The notes under the pieces are model-generated. The model saw only the letters and a list, made by a program, of their open reading frames with translations. It was not told the origin of the DNA and did no database searches. The translations under genes were made by a program, and so were the position numbers. Positions 45,610 through 56,235 of a DNA stretch of 64,000 bases are shown here, in pieces. Numbering within the stretch: position 1 is the stretch's first letter; every line of letters begins with the position of its first letter. The DNA is from Rhizobium sp. BK399. Lineage in GTDB: Bacteria; Pseudomonadota; Alphaproteobacteria; Rhizobiales; Rhizobiaceae. The stretch covers positions 62,001-126,000 of the forward strand of contig NZ_JACIAH010000011.1 in assembly GCF_014194695.1 (NCBI RefSeq), written 5' to 3'.

Positions 45610-46446
45610 ATGTTCCGATCGAGTCTTGCCGCAGTTCTTTTGGCGAGCGTTTCGACGACCGCCTATGCGGCGGCGCCAGTAACGAGTGCCGCAATTGCGA
45701 CCGGTCTCGTTGCCCACAGGGCGGTCTACGATCTGGAATTGAAGGATGCCTCCGAGCGCTCTGGTATTTCGGGCATGTCCGGCCGTATGGTGTATGAGTT
45801 CGACGGCAACTATTGCACCGGCTTTACCACCAACTTCCGCTTTGTGACGCAGATCGACACCGGCGATACTGTCCGCGTCAGCGACCAGCAGACGAAGACC
45901 TTCGAGAATCTCAAGGATCGCAGGTTCACCTTCGACACGAAATCCTTCACCGACGACCAGCTTGATAAAGAAGTCAACGGCGCCGCCCAGGACCTGGCCG
46001 AAGGTGTGAAGGTTGCCCTGACGCAACCGGCCAGCAAGGAACTGCAGCTTGGCGCAAGCCGTTTCCCGACGGAGCACATGCTTGATGTGATCGAGAATGC
46101 CAAGGCAGGCAAGCGCCTGTTCGAGGCACGCGTCTTTGACGGCTCGGATGACGGTGACAAGGCGCTGGTGACGACGACTGTCGTCGGCAAGCAGGTGGCG
46201 CCGGCGACCGATGAGGCCGATGCGGGCAATGCCGGCGCCTTCTCGAAGGCCGCCTTCTGGCCCGTCACGATCTCGTATTTCAATGAGAATACCAAAACGG
46301 ATACGTTGCCCGTGTATCGCATGTCGTTCAAGCTCTACGAAAACGGCATCACCCGCGATCTGACCATGGACTACGGCGACTTTGTTTTGACCGGCAGGCT
46401 TGCCAAGCTCGAGCTGCTCGACAGCAAGTCGGCTGCCTGCAAATAA
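45610..46446 (+). CDS. eipB: EipB-like periplasmic cell-envelope integrity protein (DUF1849)
   Basis: A 278-residue periplasmic protein with a Sec signal (AAVLLASVSTTAYAAAP, cut near residue 21). EipB of Brucella folds as a beta-spiral with one disulfide linking its two ends; the matching cysteines are visible here as Cys69 (GNYCTGF) and Cys277 (penultimate residue, SAACK). 'HRAVYDLEL' and 'GRMVYEFDG' are early strands. I chose ATG 45610, right before a signal-peptide pattern. In Brucella loss of EipB weakens the envelope; the role here is inferred by homology. Confidence 0.9.
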   Translation: MFRSSLAAVLLASVSTTAYAAAPVTSAAIATGLVAHRAVYDLELKDASERSGISGMSGRMVYEFDGNYCTGFTTNFRFVTQIDTGDTVRVSDQQTKTFENLKDRRFTFDTKSFTDDQLDKEVNGAAQDLAEGVKVALTQPASKELQLGASRFPTEHMLDVIENAKAGKRLFEARVFDGSDDGDKALVTTTVVGKQVAPATDEADAGNAGAFSKAAFWPVTISYFNENTKTDTLPVYRMSFKLYENGITRDLTMDYGDFVLTGRLAKLELLDSKSAACK

Positions 46447-46552
46447 TCGTCGCGGCTGGCCGCGATCGCGATTGTCGCTATGTCTAAGTAAACCCTCTCT
46501 ATGCTACTAATTCAAATGGCGCGCTGATTTCAGCGCAAGGGTCGGATTTGGA

Positions 46553-47275
46553 GTGAGAATCTTGGCGATACGGCATGGTGTTTTGGGTGGTGGGCTCTTC
46601 GGTATCTCGACTGCGGTCGCGCTAATGTGGCTCACCGGCGCCCCACCACTGGCGTCGGATTGCAGCAGCATGCCGGTGGCTGGAATCGACTGGAGGGAGT
46701 GCACCAAGAAAAATCTCATGTTGCAGGGGAGCGACTTTCAGGGCGCCAACCTGGCTGACGCAGATCTCAGCCTGACCAATCTCAGCGGTACCAATTTGTC
46801 CTCCGCGAATTTCGAGAAAGCAACGCTGGTGCGGGCTTGGTTCACAGGGGCACAAGCTGGCAAGGCGAACTTCTCGAAGATCGAGGCCTATCGCTCTGGC
46901 TTCGAGAATGTCTCTGCAGAAGGCGCGTCGTTCGCGGGGGCAGAACTGCAACGCTCGAATTTCAGTGGTGCCAAGCTCAGCGGCGCAAATTTCGAGAAAG
47001 CCGAACTTAGCCGCGCCAGCTTCGCCAGGGCCGTTCTCACCGGTACCAAGTTTTCTCTCGCGAACCTGTCGCGCGCCGATCTGAGTCGGGCAACTCTTGA
47101 AGGACCGGCAGCGTTCGATCGCGCCTTTATGTTTCTGACGCGAATCGAAGGACTTGATTTGTCTGCCGCGACCGGTCTCGAGCAGGCTCAAATCGATCTT
47201 GCTTGCGGCGATGCGAAGACGAAGTTGCCTGCCGGACTTTCCGCTCCGGCGAGTTGGCCCTGCGAATCCGATTGA
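46553..47275 (+). CDS. Pentapeptide-repeat protein with N-terminal membrane segment
   Basis: A 240-residue protein. Residues about 8-30 form a signal anchor (GVLGGGLFGISTAVALMWLTG), followed by a Cys pair (DCSSMPVAGIDWRECTK) likely in a disulfide. About 20 A(D/N)LxX repeats follow (GANLADADLSLTNLSGTNLS), which fold as a right-handed quadrilateral beta-helix. A second Cys pair lies near the C-terminus (LACGDAK and WPCESD). Start is GTG 46553 with weak GGAG; a TTG at 46562 is an alternative. The Cys pairs fit a periplasmic location. Function unknown. Confidence 0.85.
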   Translation: MRILAIRHGVLGGGLFGISTAVALMWLTGAPPLASDCSSMPVAGIDWRECTKKNLMLQGSDFQGANLADADLSLTNLSGTNLSSANFEKATLVRAWFTGAQAGKANFSKIEAYRSGFENVSAEGASFAGAELQRSNFSGAKLSGANFEKAELSRASFARAVLTGTKFSLANLSRADLSRATLEGPAAFDRAFMFLTRIEGLDLSAATGLEQAQIDLACGDAKTKLPAGLSAPASWPCESD

Positions 47276-47503
47276 TTGTGCAGGTGTAGCGCAGCTAGTT
47301 GTGCGTCACATCCCTGGCTTCCCTTGTCGCTTTTTTTGCCGAGAGCCTTGATTTTCCGCGGAAGGGGGGGTATGGGCACCCGCATTCCACACGTAAGGCA
47401 TGGGATTGTCCGGGAGAAATCCGGATGGTTCCGCCCGGTGGCATCCTCGAAGAGGGGGTGCTGTTAGCCTTGCGGAGGTTCAACCGGAAAAGGATAACAA
47501 GGC
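47276..47503 (+). promoter_or_regulatory. rpsB promoter and 5' leader
   Basis: TTGATT (47348-47353) and TATGGG (47371-47376) with a 17-bp spacer are a candidate promoter, giving a leader of about 120 nt. The leader includes the hairpin TCCGGG/TCCGGA region at 47409-47424 and further GC-rich inverted repeats before the AAGGATAACAAGG ribosome site. Feedback of S2 on its own leader is known in bacteria; whether it acts here is an inference. Confidence 0.45.
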
Positions 47504-48271
47504 ATGGCATTGCCCGATTTTTCTATGCGCCAGCTCCTCGAAGCAGGCGTCCACTTCGGCCACCAGACGCACCGCTGGAACCCGAAGATGAAGCCGTACA
47601 TTTTCGGCGATCGTAACAACATCCACATCATCGATCTGGCTCAGACCGTTCCGATGCTGTCGCGCGCCCTGCAGGTTGTCTCCGACACCGTTGCTCGTGG
47701 CGGCCGCGTTCTCTTCGTTGGCACCAAGCGCCAGGCTTCTGAGCTCATCGCTGACTCGGCCAAGCGTTCCGCTCAGTACTATGTCAACTCGCGTTGGCTC
47801 GGCGGCATGATGACCAACTGGAAGACGATCTCCAACTCGATCCAGCGTCTGCGCAAGCTCGACGAAATCCTGTCTTCGGAACAGTCTGGCTACAACAAGA
47901 AAGAGCGCCTGAACCTCGAGCGCGAGCGCGAAAAGCTCGACAAGGCTCTCGGTGGTATCAAGGACATGGGCGGCACGCCTGACCTGATGTTCATCATCGA
48001 CACCAACAAGGAAAAGATCGCGATCGACGAAGCCAAGCGCCTCGGCATCCCGGTTGTCGCAATCATCGACTCGAACTGCGATCCGGACCTGATCGACTAT
48101 CCGATCCCGGGCAACGACGACGCTTCGCGCGCCATCGCTCTCTACTGCGACCTGATCGCTCGTGCAGCTATCGACGGTATCGCTCGCCAGCAGAGCTCGT
48201 CGGGCCGCGACCTCGGCGCATCGATCGAAGCTCCGGTTGAGCCGGCGCTCGAAGGCGAAGCCGAAGCCTGA
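47504..48271 (+). CDS. rpsB: 30S ribosomal protein S2
   Basis: A 255-residue S2. The signature [20 protein letters not shown] (residues 8-27) and '[12 protein letters not shown]', then '[14 protein letters not shown]' and '[20 protein letters not shown]' are unmistakable. AAGGATAAC precedes the ATG. The downstream tsf is separated by 243 bp and may be read through or from its own promoter. Confidence 0.99.
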   Translation: MALPDFSMRQLLEAGVHFGHQTHRWNPKMKPYIFGDRNNIHIIDLAQTVPMLSRALQVVSDTVARGGRVLFVGTKRQASELIADSAKRSAQYYVNSRWLGGMMTNWKTISNSIQRLRKLDEILSSEQSGYNKKERLNLEREREKLDKALGGIKDMGGTPDLMFIIDTNKEKIAIDEAKRLGIPVVAIIDSNCDPDLIDYPIPGNDDASRAIALYCDLIARAAIDGIARQQSSSGRDLGASIEAPVEPALEGEAEA

Positions 48272-48322
48272 TAAAAGAAGCAGGCGGGTCGAATGGTCCG
48301 CCATGCTTTCCAGAGATTGGGA

Positions 48323-48358
48323 AAGGCCGCTCGCGACTCTCAGAAGTTCGGCGGCCTT
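48323..48358 (+). terminator. Stem-loop between rpsB and tsf
   Basis: AAGGCCGC (48323-48330) and GCGGCCTT (48351-48358) enclose a 20-nt loop, 50 bp after the rpsB stop. No T run follows. It could attenuate read-through into tsf. Confidence 0.45.
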
Positions 48359-48514
48359 GACCGTTTCAGGCGAGGGAAATCAGTCCTTCGCCATACAAGT
48401 TTCGTTATGACGCGTCATTCATCACGCTGTCATACATACAGGTACATTTCGTGCCTCAATCCGGTGCCGCACCGCCTTTCGCGGGCCACCGTTTGAACCG
48501 ACAAGAGGAAGCTT

Positions 48515-49441
48515 ATGACCGAGATTACGGCTGCACTGGTGAAGGAACTGCGCGAGAAGTCCGGCGCAGGCATGATGGACTGCAAGAAGGCGCTGCTGGA
48601 AAACAACGGCGACATCGAAGCGTCGATCGACTGGCTCCGCGCAAAGGGCATCTCGAAGGCCGACAAGAAGGCTGGTCGCGCTGCTGCTGAAGGCCTGGTT
48701 GCCATCGCTGGCGCCGGCCACAAGGCTGTTGTCGTCGAGCTGAACTCGGAAACCGACTTCGTTGCCCGTAACGACGCGTTCCAGGACCTCGTTCGTGGCA
48801 TCGCCAACGTTGCTCTGTCCACCGACGGCACGGTTGAAGCCATTGCCGCTGCGACCTACCCGGCATCCGGCAAGCCGGTCGCCGACACCATCAAGGACGC
48901 GATCGCGACCATCGGCGAAAACATGACGCTCCGTCGCGCTGCCAAGCTCGAAGTCGAGCACGGCGTTGTTGCGACCTACATCCACAACGCTGCTGGCGAC
49001 GGCATCGGCAAGCTCGGCGTTCTCGTCGCGCTGAAGTCGGAAGGCGACAAGGCTGTCCTGACCTCGATCGGCCGCCAGGTTGCCATGCACATCGCTGCGA
49101 CCAACCCGCTCGCAATCCGCGCCGAAGAAGTCGACGCTGCCGTTGCCGAGCGCGAACGCAACGTCTTCATCGAGCAGGCCCGCGAATCCGGCAAGCCGGA
49201 AGCCATCATCGAAAAGATGGTCGAAGGCCGCATGCGCAAGTTCTTCGAAGAAGTCGCTCTGCTCTCGCAGGCTTTCGTCATCAACCCCGACCTGACGGTC
49301 GGCGCTGCTGTCAAGGAAGCTGAAAAGGAAGCCGGCGCCAAGATCGAAGTCGTCGGCATGGCGCGTCTTCTCCTCGGCGAAGGCGTCGAGAAGGAAGAGA
49401 GCGACTTCGCTGCTGAAGTTGCCGCGGTCGCCAAGGGCTGA
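48515..49441 (+). CDS. tsf: Elongation factor Ts
   Basis: A 308-residue nucleotide-exchange factor for EF-Tu. The N-terminal UBA-like part ([20 protein letters not shown]) is followed by the core with '[15 protein letters not shown]', the signature that inserts beside EF-Tu's Mg site. The end '[16 protein letters not shown]' is full length. GAGGAAGC is about 5 bp before the ATG. Confidence 0.99.
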   Translation: MTEITAALVKELREKSGAGMMDCKKALLENNGDIEASIDWLRAKGISKADKKAGRAAAEGLVAIAGAGHKAVVVELNSETDFVARNDAFQDLVRGIANVALSTDGTVEAIAAATYPASGKPVADTIKDAIATIGENMTLRRAAKLEVEHGVVATYIHNAAGDGIGKLGVLVALKSEGDKAVLTSIGRQVAMHIAATNPLAIRAEEVDAAVAERERNVFIEQARESGKPEAIIEKMVEGRMRKFFEEVALLSQAFVINPDLTVGAAVKEAEKEAGAKIEVVGMARLLLGEGVEKEESDFAAEVAAVAKG

Positions 49442-49462
49442 TCGACCTATACATGTGAAAAC

Positions 49463-49496
49463 CGAAGGGCATCGCGTGACAACGCGGTGCCCTTCG
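49463..49496 (+). terminator. 14-bp stem-loop between tsf and pyrH
   Basis: CGAAGGGCATCGCG (49463-49476) pairs with CGCGGTGCCCTTCG (49483-49496), one G-U pair, 6-nt loop. It lies 22 bp after the tsf stop and 38 bp before pyrH. No U tract follows, so it may be a processing or attenuation element rather than a full terminator. Confidence 0.65.
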
Positions 49497-49534
49497 TGTA
49501 TCCGGCACACAGCGGTAAAATACGAGGAGCCACG

Positions 49535-50257
49535 ATGTCGTCAGAGCCTGTCTACAAACGCGTTCTACTCAAGGCTTCCGGCGAAGCCCTCATGGGCAGC
49601 CAGGGATTTGGAATTGATGTAGCGGTCGCAGACCGCATCGCGGCTGACATAGCCGAAGCGCGGCAGATGGGTGTGGAAGTCGGCGTCGTCGTCGGCGGCG
49701 GCAACATCTTCCGCGGTGTCGCAGTTGCCTCTAAGGGAGGCGATCGCGTTACAGGCGACCACATGGGGATGCTCGCTACCGTGATCAACGCGCTGGCGTT
49801 GGCAACGTCGCTGCGCAAGCTGAACATCGATACCGTGGTGCTCTCAGCCATTGCCATGCCCGAAATCTGCGAGAGCTTCTCGCAGCGTGCAACCCTTTAT
49901 CATTTGTCGCTCGGTCGCGTCGTGATCTTCGCTGGCGGCACAGGCAACCCGTTCTTCACGACGGACTCGGCAGCAGCACTGCGCGCCGCCGAAATGGGCG
50001 CGGAAGCGATCTTCAAGGGAACACAGGTCGATGGTATCTATTCGGCTGACCCGAAAAAGGATCCTGAGGCGACACGTTTCAACCATCTGACGCACAAGGA
50101 AGTCCTCGACAAGGGACTTGCCGTCATGGACGTTGCAGCCGTCGCTCTGGCGCGCGAGAATTCAATTCCAATCATCGTTTTCTCGATCCACGAGAAGGGT
50201 GGTTTTGCTGAAATCCTCAAGGGCGGTGGCCTCAAGACCGTCGTCTCTGATAACTGA
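49535..50257 (+). CDS. pyrH: UMP kinase
   Basis: A 240-residue enzyme converting UMP to UDP. Features of the amino-acid-kinase fold: 'LLKASGEALMG' at the start, 'VVVGGGNIFRGV', 'DHMGMLATVINALAL' and 'ATRFNHLTHKEVL'. I chose ATG 49535 with GAGGAGCC just upstream, 16 codons after an earlier in-frame start. frr follows about 50 bp later. Confidence 0.97.
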   Translation: MSSEPVYKRVLLKASGEALMGSQGFGIDVAVADRIAADIAEARQMGVEVGVVVGGGNIFRGVAVASKGGDRVTGDHMGMLATVINALALATSLRKLNIDTVVLSAIAMPEICESFSQRATLYHLSLGRVVIFAGGTGNPFFTTDSAAALRAAEMGAEAIFKGTQVDGIYSADPKKDPEATRFNHLTHKEVLDKGLAVMDVAAVALARENSIPIIVFSIHEKGGFAEILKGGGLKTVVSDN

Positions 50258-50308
50258 TTGAGTGGGCGGCTCGTTTGCCGCAGCTTCTACCAAGACGGGA
50301 GCAATGAA

Positions 50309-50869
50309 ATGAGTGAAGGCATCGACATCAAGGAACTCAAGCGCCGCATGGATGGTGCGATTTCCGCGTTCAAGCACGATATCGCATCGCTGCGCACCGG
50401 CCGCGCCTCGGCCAACATTCTCGACCCCGTCATGGTCGAGGCCTATGGTTCGCGCGTGCCGCTGAATCAGGTGGCAAACGTGACCGTCCCAGAGCCGCGT
50501 ATGCTTGGCATCTCCGTCTGGGACAAGTCGATGGTCAACGCCGTGGATCGCGCGATCCGCGAGGCCAACCTCGGACTCAATCCGATCATCGATGGCCAGA
50601 ACCTGCGCATCCCGCTGCCGGAACTGAACGAAGAGCGCCGCAAGTCGCTGGTGAAGGTCGCCCACGACTATGCCGAGAAGAGCAAGGTTGCGATTCGCCA
50701 CGTGCGGCGCGATGGCATGGACGGCCTTAAGAAAGCCGAAAAGGACGGTGTGATTGGCCAGGATGAAAGCCGGGCGCAGTCAGATCGTGTGCAGAAGATG
50801 ACCGACGAGACGATTTCTGAGGTCGACCGCTTGCTTGGCGACAAGGAAAAGGAAATCATGCAGGTTTAG
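50309..50869 (+). CDS. frr: Ribosome recycling factor
   Basis: A 186-residue RRF that splits post-termination ribosomes with EF-G. The start '[20 protein letters not shown]' and '[20 protein letters not shown]' are the two-helix domain and the invariant Arg region; '[16 protein letters not shown]' and '[14 protein letters not shown]' follow. I chose ATG 50309, with GGGAGC upstream. Confidence 0.98.
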   Translation: MSEGIDIKELKRRMDGAISAFKHDIASLRTGRASANILDPVMVEAYGSRVPLNQVANVTVPEPRMLGISVWDKSMVNAVDRAIREANLGLNPIIDGQNLRIPLPELNEERRKSLVKVAHDYAEKSKVAIRHVRRDGMDGLKKAEKDGVIGQDESRAQSDRVQKMTDETISEVDRLLGDKEKEIMQV

Positions 50870-50911
50870 GCGCGCTGCGGCTGCGCCTTGGCTGCAAGAA
50901 CCGGACGGGAA

Positions 50912-51658
50912 ATGTCGGAACGAACATTTTTGACTGTGCCAGAACACGTTGCCATCATCATGGATGGCAACGGCCGATGGGCAAAGCAGCGCGGACTTCC
51001 GCGAACGATGGGACATCGAAAGGGCGTGGACGCCGTGCGCGAGACGGTTCGTGCCGCCGGCGACGTGGGGATCAAATACCTTACTCTCTTCGCCTTTTCC
51101 TCGGAAAACTGGCGCCGCCCGGAAACGGAAGTGTCCGATCTGCTCGGCCTGCTGAAGGCCTTCATTCGCCGCGACCTAGCTGAGCTTCATCGCCAAAACG
51201 TGCGCGTAAAGGTGATCGGCGACCGATACAGCCTGAAGAGCGATATCCTCAATCTTCTCGTGGACGCCGAAGAGACGACGAAGTCGAACACCGCGCTCAC
51301 ACTCATTATCGCTTTCAATTATGGGTCGCGCGACGAGATTGCTCGCGCAATGGCAAGTCTTGCGCATGACGTTGAGGCGGGGCGATTGAGGGCCCAGGAC
51401 ATTTCTCCCGCGTTGATCAACGCGCGGCTCGACACGGCTGGTATCCCGGATCCCGATCTGATCATTCGCACGAGCGGCGAAGAGCGCCTTTCCAACTTCC
51501 TCCTTTGGCAGGCCGCTTATTCGGAGTTCATTTTCGTTCCGGAATATTGGCCGGACTTCAGCCGGGATATCTTCTATTCAGCACTGGAGACCTTCGCGTC
51601 ACGCGACCGTCGCTTCGGCGGACTGGTGGCGCAGACTGCTGCGGCAGTGGGCACCTGA
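50912..51658 (+). CDS. uppS: Undecaprenyl (isoprenyl) diphosphate synthase
   Basis: A 248-residue cis-prenyltransferase that builds the lipid carrier for peptidoglycan and polysaccharides. The catalytic Asp18 lies in [17 protein letters not shown]; '[11 protein letters not shown]' and '[18 protein letters not shown]' are the other signatures. I chose ATG 50912 (GGACGGGAA upstream). Its TGA overlaps the cdsA ATG by one base. Confidence 0.97.
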   Translation: MSERTFLTVPEHVAIIMDGNGRWAKQRGLPRTMGHRKGVDAVRETVRAAGDVGIKYLTLFAFSSENWRRPETEVSDLLGLLKAFIRRDLAELHRQNVRVKVIGDRYSLKSDILNLLVDAEETTKSNTALTLIIAFNYGSRDEIARAMASLAHDVEAGRLRAQDISPALINARLDTAGIPDPDLIIRTSGEERLSNFLLWQAAYSEFIFVPEYWPDFSRDIFYSALETFASRDRRFGGLVAQTAAAVGT

Positions 51659-52491
51659 TGCAGCAGGAGCTGAAGCTACGCATCGTCTCCGGCGTGATAC
51701 TTGCCGTTCTCGTGCTGCTGGCCACCTGGTATGGTGGCGTCGCCTTTAGCTTGCTGTCCGCATTGATCGGACTGCTTATCTATTATGAATGGTCGACGAT
51801 CACGAGGCTCGCGACGGAGCAGCCGGTTGCCAACGCCATCGGTTGGTTAGGGCAGGCGGCGATCGCGGTGGCCGTCGTCGCGGGTACGCTCGGATATTCT
51901 CTGATTCTCCTTGCGTTGTTCTTTCTGATTGCTGTCGGCTTCGTGTTTGTGTCCGGCGTATCGCGCTGGTTTCCTACAGGCATCGTGTATGCCGGCCTTA
52001 CGGGAATTGCCCTCTCGAGCATCCGCGGTGCCGATAGCGTCGGGCTTTTCGCGATGCTCTTCGTATTCGCAGTGGTGTGGTCGACCGACATTCTTGCCTA
52101 TTTCGTCGGGCGCGCCATCGGTGGTCCGAAGCTGGCGCCGAAGATATCCCCCGGAAAGACATGGTCCGGCGCCATCGGCGGCGCCGTCTCCGCTGTGATC
52201 GCCGGCAGCCTGGTTGCCTATTTTGCCTTTCCGCAAAGCGTCGTCCTCGCAGCGTCGGTCGCCTTCATTCTGTCGGTCTGCAGCCAGAGTGGCGATCTTT
52301 TCGAATCCTTCATCAAGCGCCGCTTCGGCGTCAAGGATTCGAGCCATCTGATCCCTGGGCACGGCGGCGTCATGGATCGCGTCGATGGGCTCATTTTCGC
52401 CTGCTTTGCGGCGTTCTTGCTAGCTGGGCTTTTTTCGCTGATAAAGGGCGGCGAAATAACGTCGCTCGGTGCAGCCCTGTTCGGCGTATAA
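51658..52491 (+). CDS. cdsA: Phosphatidate cytidylyltransferase
   Basis: A 277-residue inner-membrane enzyme that makes CDP-diacylglycerol. It has about eight hydrophobic helices and the CdsA signature near the C-terminus 'SVAFILSVCSQSGDLFESFIK' with 'RRFGVKDSSHLIPGHGGVMDRVDG'. Its ATG overlaps the uppS stop. Many alphaproteobacteria have dxr after cdsA; here rseP follows directly. Confidence 0.96.
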   Translation: MQQELKLRIVSGVILAVLVLLATWYGGVAFSLLSALIGLLIYYEWSTITRLATEQPVANAIGWLGQAAIAVAVVAGTLGYSLILLALFFLIAVGFVFVSGVSRWFPTGIVYAGLTGIALSSIRGADSVGLFAMLFVFAVVWSTDILAYFVGRAIGGPKLAPKISPGKTWSGAIGGAVSAVIAGSLVAYFAFPQSVVLAASVAFILSVCSQSGDLFESFIKRRFGVKDSSHLIPGHGGVMDRVDGLIFACFAAFLLAGLFSLIKGGEITSLGAALFGV

Positions 52492-52519
52492 TGTCTGCAA
52501 AGGCTGGCGGAAAAATCAG

Positions 52520-53653
52520 ATGCTTGGCTTGACCGGTATACTCGCGTTCCTGACGGGCTACATCGTGCCCTTCGTCCTCGTATTGTCGTTGCTCGTCTTC
52601 GTGCACGAGATGGGACACTATCTTGTCGGGCGCTGGAGCGGCATCCGGATATTGGCGTTCTCGATTGGCTTCGGCCCGGAATTGATCGGCTTCACCGACA
52701 GGCATGGAACGCGCTGGAAGCTCTCCCTGATACCGCTCGGCGGCTACGTGCGGTTCTTCGGCGATGAGGACGTGTCGAGCAAGCCCGATGACGACAAGCT
52801 GGCGGGAATGTCGGAAGAAGACAGAGCACGGTCTTTCGCCGGCGCCAAGTTGTGGAAGCGGGCAGCGACGGTTGCCGCCGGCCCGATTGCGAACTTCATC
52901 CTGGCGATTGCGATTTTCGCGGTTCTTTTTTCGATCTACGGCCGGTCGGTTGCCGATCCCGTCGTTGCAGAGGTTAAGGCCGGCAGTGCCGCTGCCGAAG
53001 CTGGTGTGGTGCCAGGTGACCTCTTGATCGCAATCGATGGCACGAAGGTCGAAACCTTCGATGATGTTCGGCGCTACGTCAGCATTCGGCCCGAGCAGCG
53101 GATTGTCGTGACGATCGAGCGCAACGGCGAGAAGCTGGATGTGCCGATGGTGCCGGCCCGGACCGACATGACCGATCAATTCGGCAATAAGATCGAGATC
53201 GGCCTGATCGGTATCGTCACCAACCAGGAGGTCGGCCACTTCCGGGTGCAGACCTACTCGCCGCTGGAGGCCGTCAAGGAGGGCACGATCCAGACCTGGC
53301 ACATCGTAACCGGCACCTTCAAGTATATCGGCAATCTCATTTCGGGTTACATGAAGCCTGACCAACTCGGCGGACCCATCCGCGTCGCCCAGGCTTCCGG
53401 CCAGATGGCGACCTTGGGCGTTGCAGCTTTGCTGCAGCTCGCCGCTGTCTTGTCGGTTTCCATCGGATTACTGAACTTGATGCCGGTTCCGGTACTTGAT
53501 GGTGGTCATTTGATGTTCTATGCGATTGAAGCGGTGAGGGGAAAACCGTTGGGTTCGTCTGCCCAGGACATTGCGTTCCGCATTGGCTTGGCGATGGTTT
53601 TGAGCTTGATGGTTTTTGCCACCTGGAACGATATAAGCGCTTTGATTGGTTGA
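52520..53653 (+). CDS. rseP: RIP metalloprotease RseP/MmpA (site-2 protease)
   Basis: A 377-residue intramembrane zinc protease. The HExxH motif is VHEMGHY (His29, Glu30, His33) in the first helix; a PDZ domain lies around 'AGVVPGDLLIAIDGTKVETF'; the third metal ligand is in 'NLMPVPVLDGGHLMFY'. I chose ATG 52520. In alphaproteobacteria this protease acts on anti-sigma factors and signal peptides. It sits between cdsA and bamA, as in most relatives. Confidence 0.96.
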   Translation: MLGLTGILAFLTGYIVPFVLVLSLLVFVHEMGHYLVGRWSGIRILAFSIGFGPELIGFTDRHGTRWKLSLIPLGGYVRFFGDEDVSSKPDDDKLAGMSEEDRARSFAGAKLWKRAATVAAGPIANFILAIAIFAVLFSIYGRSVADPVVAEVKAGSAAAEAGVVPGDLLIAIDGTKVETFDDVRRYVSIRPEQRIVVTIERNGEKLDVPMVPARTDMTDQFGNKIEIGLIGIVTNQEVGHFRVQTYSPLEAVKEGTIQTWHIVTGTFKYIGNLISGYMKPDQLGGPIRVAQASGQMATLGVAALLQLAAVLSVSIGLLNLMPVPVLDGGHLMFYAIEAVRGKPLGSSAQDIAFRIGLAMVLSLMVFATWNDISALIG

Positions 53654-53848
53654 TTGCCGGACGAGGGAAAATTACCGTTTATTTACGATGTTTCAAAGGT
53701 GTAGTGGCGAATGCGTCACGCTTTGAAATGAAGTAAACAGAAATTAACTTGCTCCCTTGCTTGTATGACAAAAGCGGGTAAAACGACACACGTGGCCGGA
53801 ATCGGGGGACGCCTGACGCCGGGGACGAGAAAAAAGGTAATGGGTGAA

Positions 53849-56185
53849 ATGAAGGCTGGTTCAAGATTTTTGAACGCAGTATCGGCGGTTGCGCTGTCTG
53901 CAGGTATTGTTGCTTCGGGGGCAGGTGCAACGGTTTTCGTCTCGGCAACGACGGCAGAAGCTGCAGTTATTCAGCGTGTGGATGTGCGTGGCGCCAGCCG
54001 TGTTGGTGCTGAGGCCGTTCGCTCAAACCTCACCATCCAGCCCGGCAAGAGCTTCTCTAATACCGATATCGATGACTCGGTGAAGCAACTCTACGACACC
54101 GGCTATTTCTCCGACGTCAAGATTTCGGTCTCGGGTAGCACGCTCGTCGTTACCGTCGAGGAAGCTCAGCTCGTCAATCAGGTCGTCTTCAACGGCAACC
54201 GCAAGATCAAGGACGACAAGCTTGCGGCTGTCGTAAAGACGCATGCCGCTGGCCCTTACAATGAGGCGCAGATTCAGTCGGATATTCAGGCGATCAAGGA
54301 CGCGTATGCCGCGACGGGTCGAAGTGAAGTTCAGGTAACCACGCAGGTCGTTCCCCTCGGCGAAGGACGCGTGAACTTGGCTTTCGTCGTCGACGAAGGT
54401 GACCGCACCAAGATTGCTGCCATCAATTTCGTAGGCAACAACGCCTACAGCTCCGGCCGTCTCTCCTCGGTCATCGCGACCAAGCGCTCGAACTTTCTGT
54501 CTTTCCTGACCCGCAAGGACGTTTACAGCGAAGACAAGCTTCATGCGGACGAAGAGGCGCTGCGCCAGTTCTACTACAACCGCGGCTACGCAGACTTCCG
54601 TATCATATCTTCCGACGCGGCTTTCGACGAGGCAACGAACAAGTACACGCTGACCTTCAATATTGAAGAAGGCCCTCGGTATGATTTCGGTGCTGTATCC
54701 GTGCAGTCGACGGTCCCGGGTATCGATTCCAATCAGCTTCAGGGGCTCGTCCGGACACACGAAGGTCAGGTCTACAGCGCCAAGGAAGTGCAGAAGTCCA
54801 TGGAGGCGATCTCCGATCAGGTCGCTTCCGCCGGCTATCCGTTTGCCCGCGTTACGCCGCGCGGTAACCGTGATCTGGGCAACAACACGATCGGTGTCGA
54901 ATACCTGGTTGACCAGGGTGAGCGCGCATACGTCGAGCGCATCGAAATTCGCGGTAACAGCCGTACGCGTGACTTCGTCATCCGTCGTGAGTTCGACATG
55001 AGCGAAGGCGACGCCTTCAATCAGCAGATGATCACCAGGGCCAAGCGCCGTCTCGAAGCTCTCGGCTATTTCTCGTCGGTTAACATCTCGACGCAGCCGG
55101 GCAGCTCGCCGGATCGCGTTGTCGTCGTCGTTGACGTCCAGGACCAGGCGACCGGCTCGTTCGGCATCGGCGCAGGTTACGCTGCCGGCGGTGATGGCCT
55201 TCTTCTCGAAGCCTCAGTTGAGGAAAAGAACTTCCTCGGTCGTGGTCAGTACATCAAGGTTAGTGCCGGTGGCGGTCAGGAAGGTTCGCAGACTTACGGC
55301 CTGAACTTCACCGAGCCGTACTTCCTGGGCTATCGTTTGGCGGTTGGTTTCGACCTCAACCACAGCGAGACGTCGAGCAACGATAACTACGACTACGAGG
55401 AAAACAGCGGTGTTCTGCGTGCGACAGCTCCGATCACGGAAGACCTCGCGACGACGTTCCGCTACAACTACAAGCAGATGAAGTACGACCCGTCGGGTTC
55501 GCTGAGTAACTTGTCTGCGCCGTACCAGAACCTCGTTGAAAATAGCCCGTGGGTGAAGTCGTCTGTTTCGCAGACGCTGACCTACAACACTCTTGACGAC
55601 ATGACGCTGCCTCGCGAAGGCATCTATGCAAGCGTTACGCAGGAAATTGCCGGCCTGGGCGGCGACTCGCAGTTCTACAAACTCTACGGTAAGGCACGCT
55701 ATTTCCACCTGCTCGCTGACGATGCCGACATCATCGGGTCGCTTACCGGCTCGGCGGGCTATGTTGTCGGCTTTGACAAGAACCTGAACGTCTTTGACCA
55801 GTTCACGCTGACCAACGGCGATATCAGAGGCTTTGAAAACAAGGGTATCGGCCCGCGTATCGCCGGCTCCAACGACGACCCGCTTGGTGGCACGACCTAC
55901 TTTACCGTGTCGGCTGAAGCGACATTCCCGCTGCCGTTGGTCCCGCGTGACTTCGGCTTGCGTGGCGCCTTGTTTGCCGATGCCGGTACACTGTTCGGCA
56001 ATGATGTCGACCCGCTTGGTGATACCGTCAACGGCGAAGATGCATCGCTGCGCGCGTCCGTTGGCGTTGGTCTCATGTGGGCGTCGCCATTTGGTACGCT
56101 GCGCGTCGACTACGCTATTCCGGTCGCCAAGGAAGACTTCGACAAGACGCAGCACTTCAAGTTTGGCATAAACAACCAATTCTGA
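53849..56185 (+). CDS. bamA: Outer-membrane protein assembly factor BamA
   Basis: A 778-residue outer-membrane protein. A signal peptide ([21 protein letters not shown], with cleavage before [10 protein letters not shown]) is followed by five POTRA domains (residues about 45-420, as in '[18 protein letters not shown]', '[20 protein letters not shown]') and a 16-strand barrel with the final '[10 protein letters not shown]' ending in Phe, the C-terminal beta-signal. I prefer ATG 53849; ATG 53840 (three codons earlier) and a start at 53765 are in frame. It precedes lpxD by 50 bp. Confidence 0.96.
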   Translation: MKAGSRFLNAVSAVALSAGIVASGAGATVFVSATTAEAAVIQRVDVRGASRVGAEAVRSNLTIQPGKSFSNTDIDDSVKQLYDTGYFSDVKISVSGSTLVVTVEEAQLVNQVVFNGNRKIKDDKLAAVVKTHAAGPYNEAQIQSDIQAIKDAYAATGRSEVQVTTQVVPLGEGRVNLAFVVDEGDRTKIAAINFVGNNAYSSGRLSSVIATKRSNFLSFLTRKDVYSEDKLHADEEALRQFYYNRGYADFRIISSDAAFDEATNKYTLTFNIEEGPRYDFGAVSVQSTVPGIDSNQLQGLVRTHEGQVYSAKEVQKSMEAISDQVASAGYPFARVTPRGNRDLGNNTIGVEYLVDQGERAYVERIEIRGNSRTRDFVIRREFDMSEGDAFNQQMITRAKRRLEALGYFSSVNISTQPGSSPDRVVVVVDVQDQATGSFGIGAGYAAGGDGLLLEASVEEKNFLGRGQYIKVSAGGGQEGSQTYGLNFTEPYFLGYRLAVGFDLNHSETSSNDNYDYEENSGVLRATAPITEDLATTFRYNYKQMKYDPSGSLSNLSAPYQNLVENSPWVKSSVSQTLTYNTLDDMTLPREGIYASVTQEIAGLGGDSQFYKLYGKARYFHLLADDADIIGSLTGSAGYVVGFDKNLNVFDQFTLTNGDIRGFENKGIGPRIAGSNDDPLGGTTYFTVSAEATFPLPLVPRDFGLRGALFADAGTLFGNDVDPLGDTVNGEDASLRASVGVGLMWASPFGTLRVDYAIPVAKEDFDKTQHFKFGINNQF

Positions 56186-56235
56186 TATCGGCAGTCCGGA
56201 ACCGTAAAACCGAATTCCGTTCTGGAGATTTGCCG

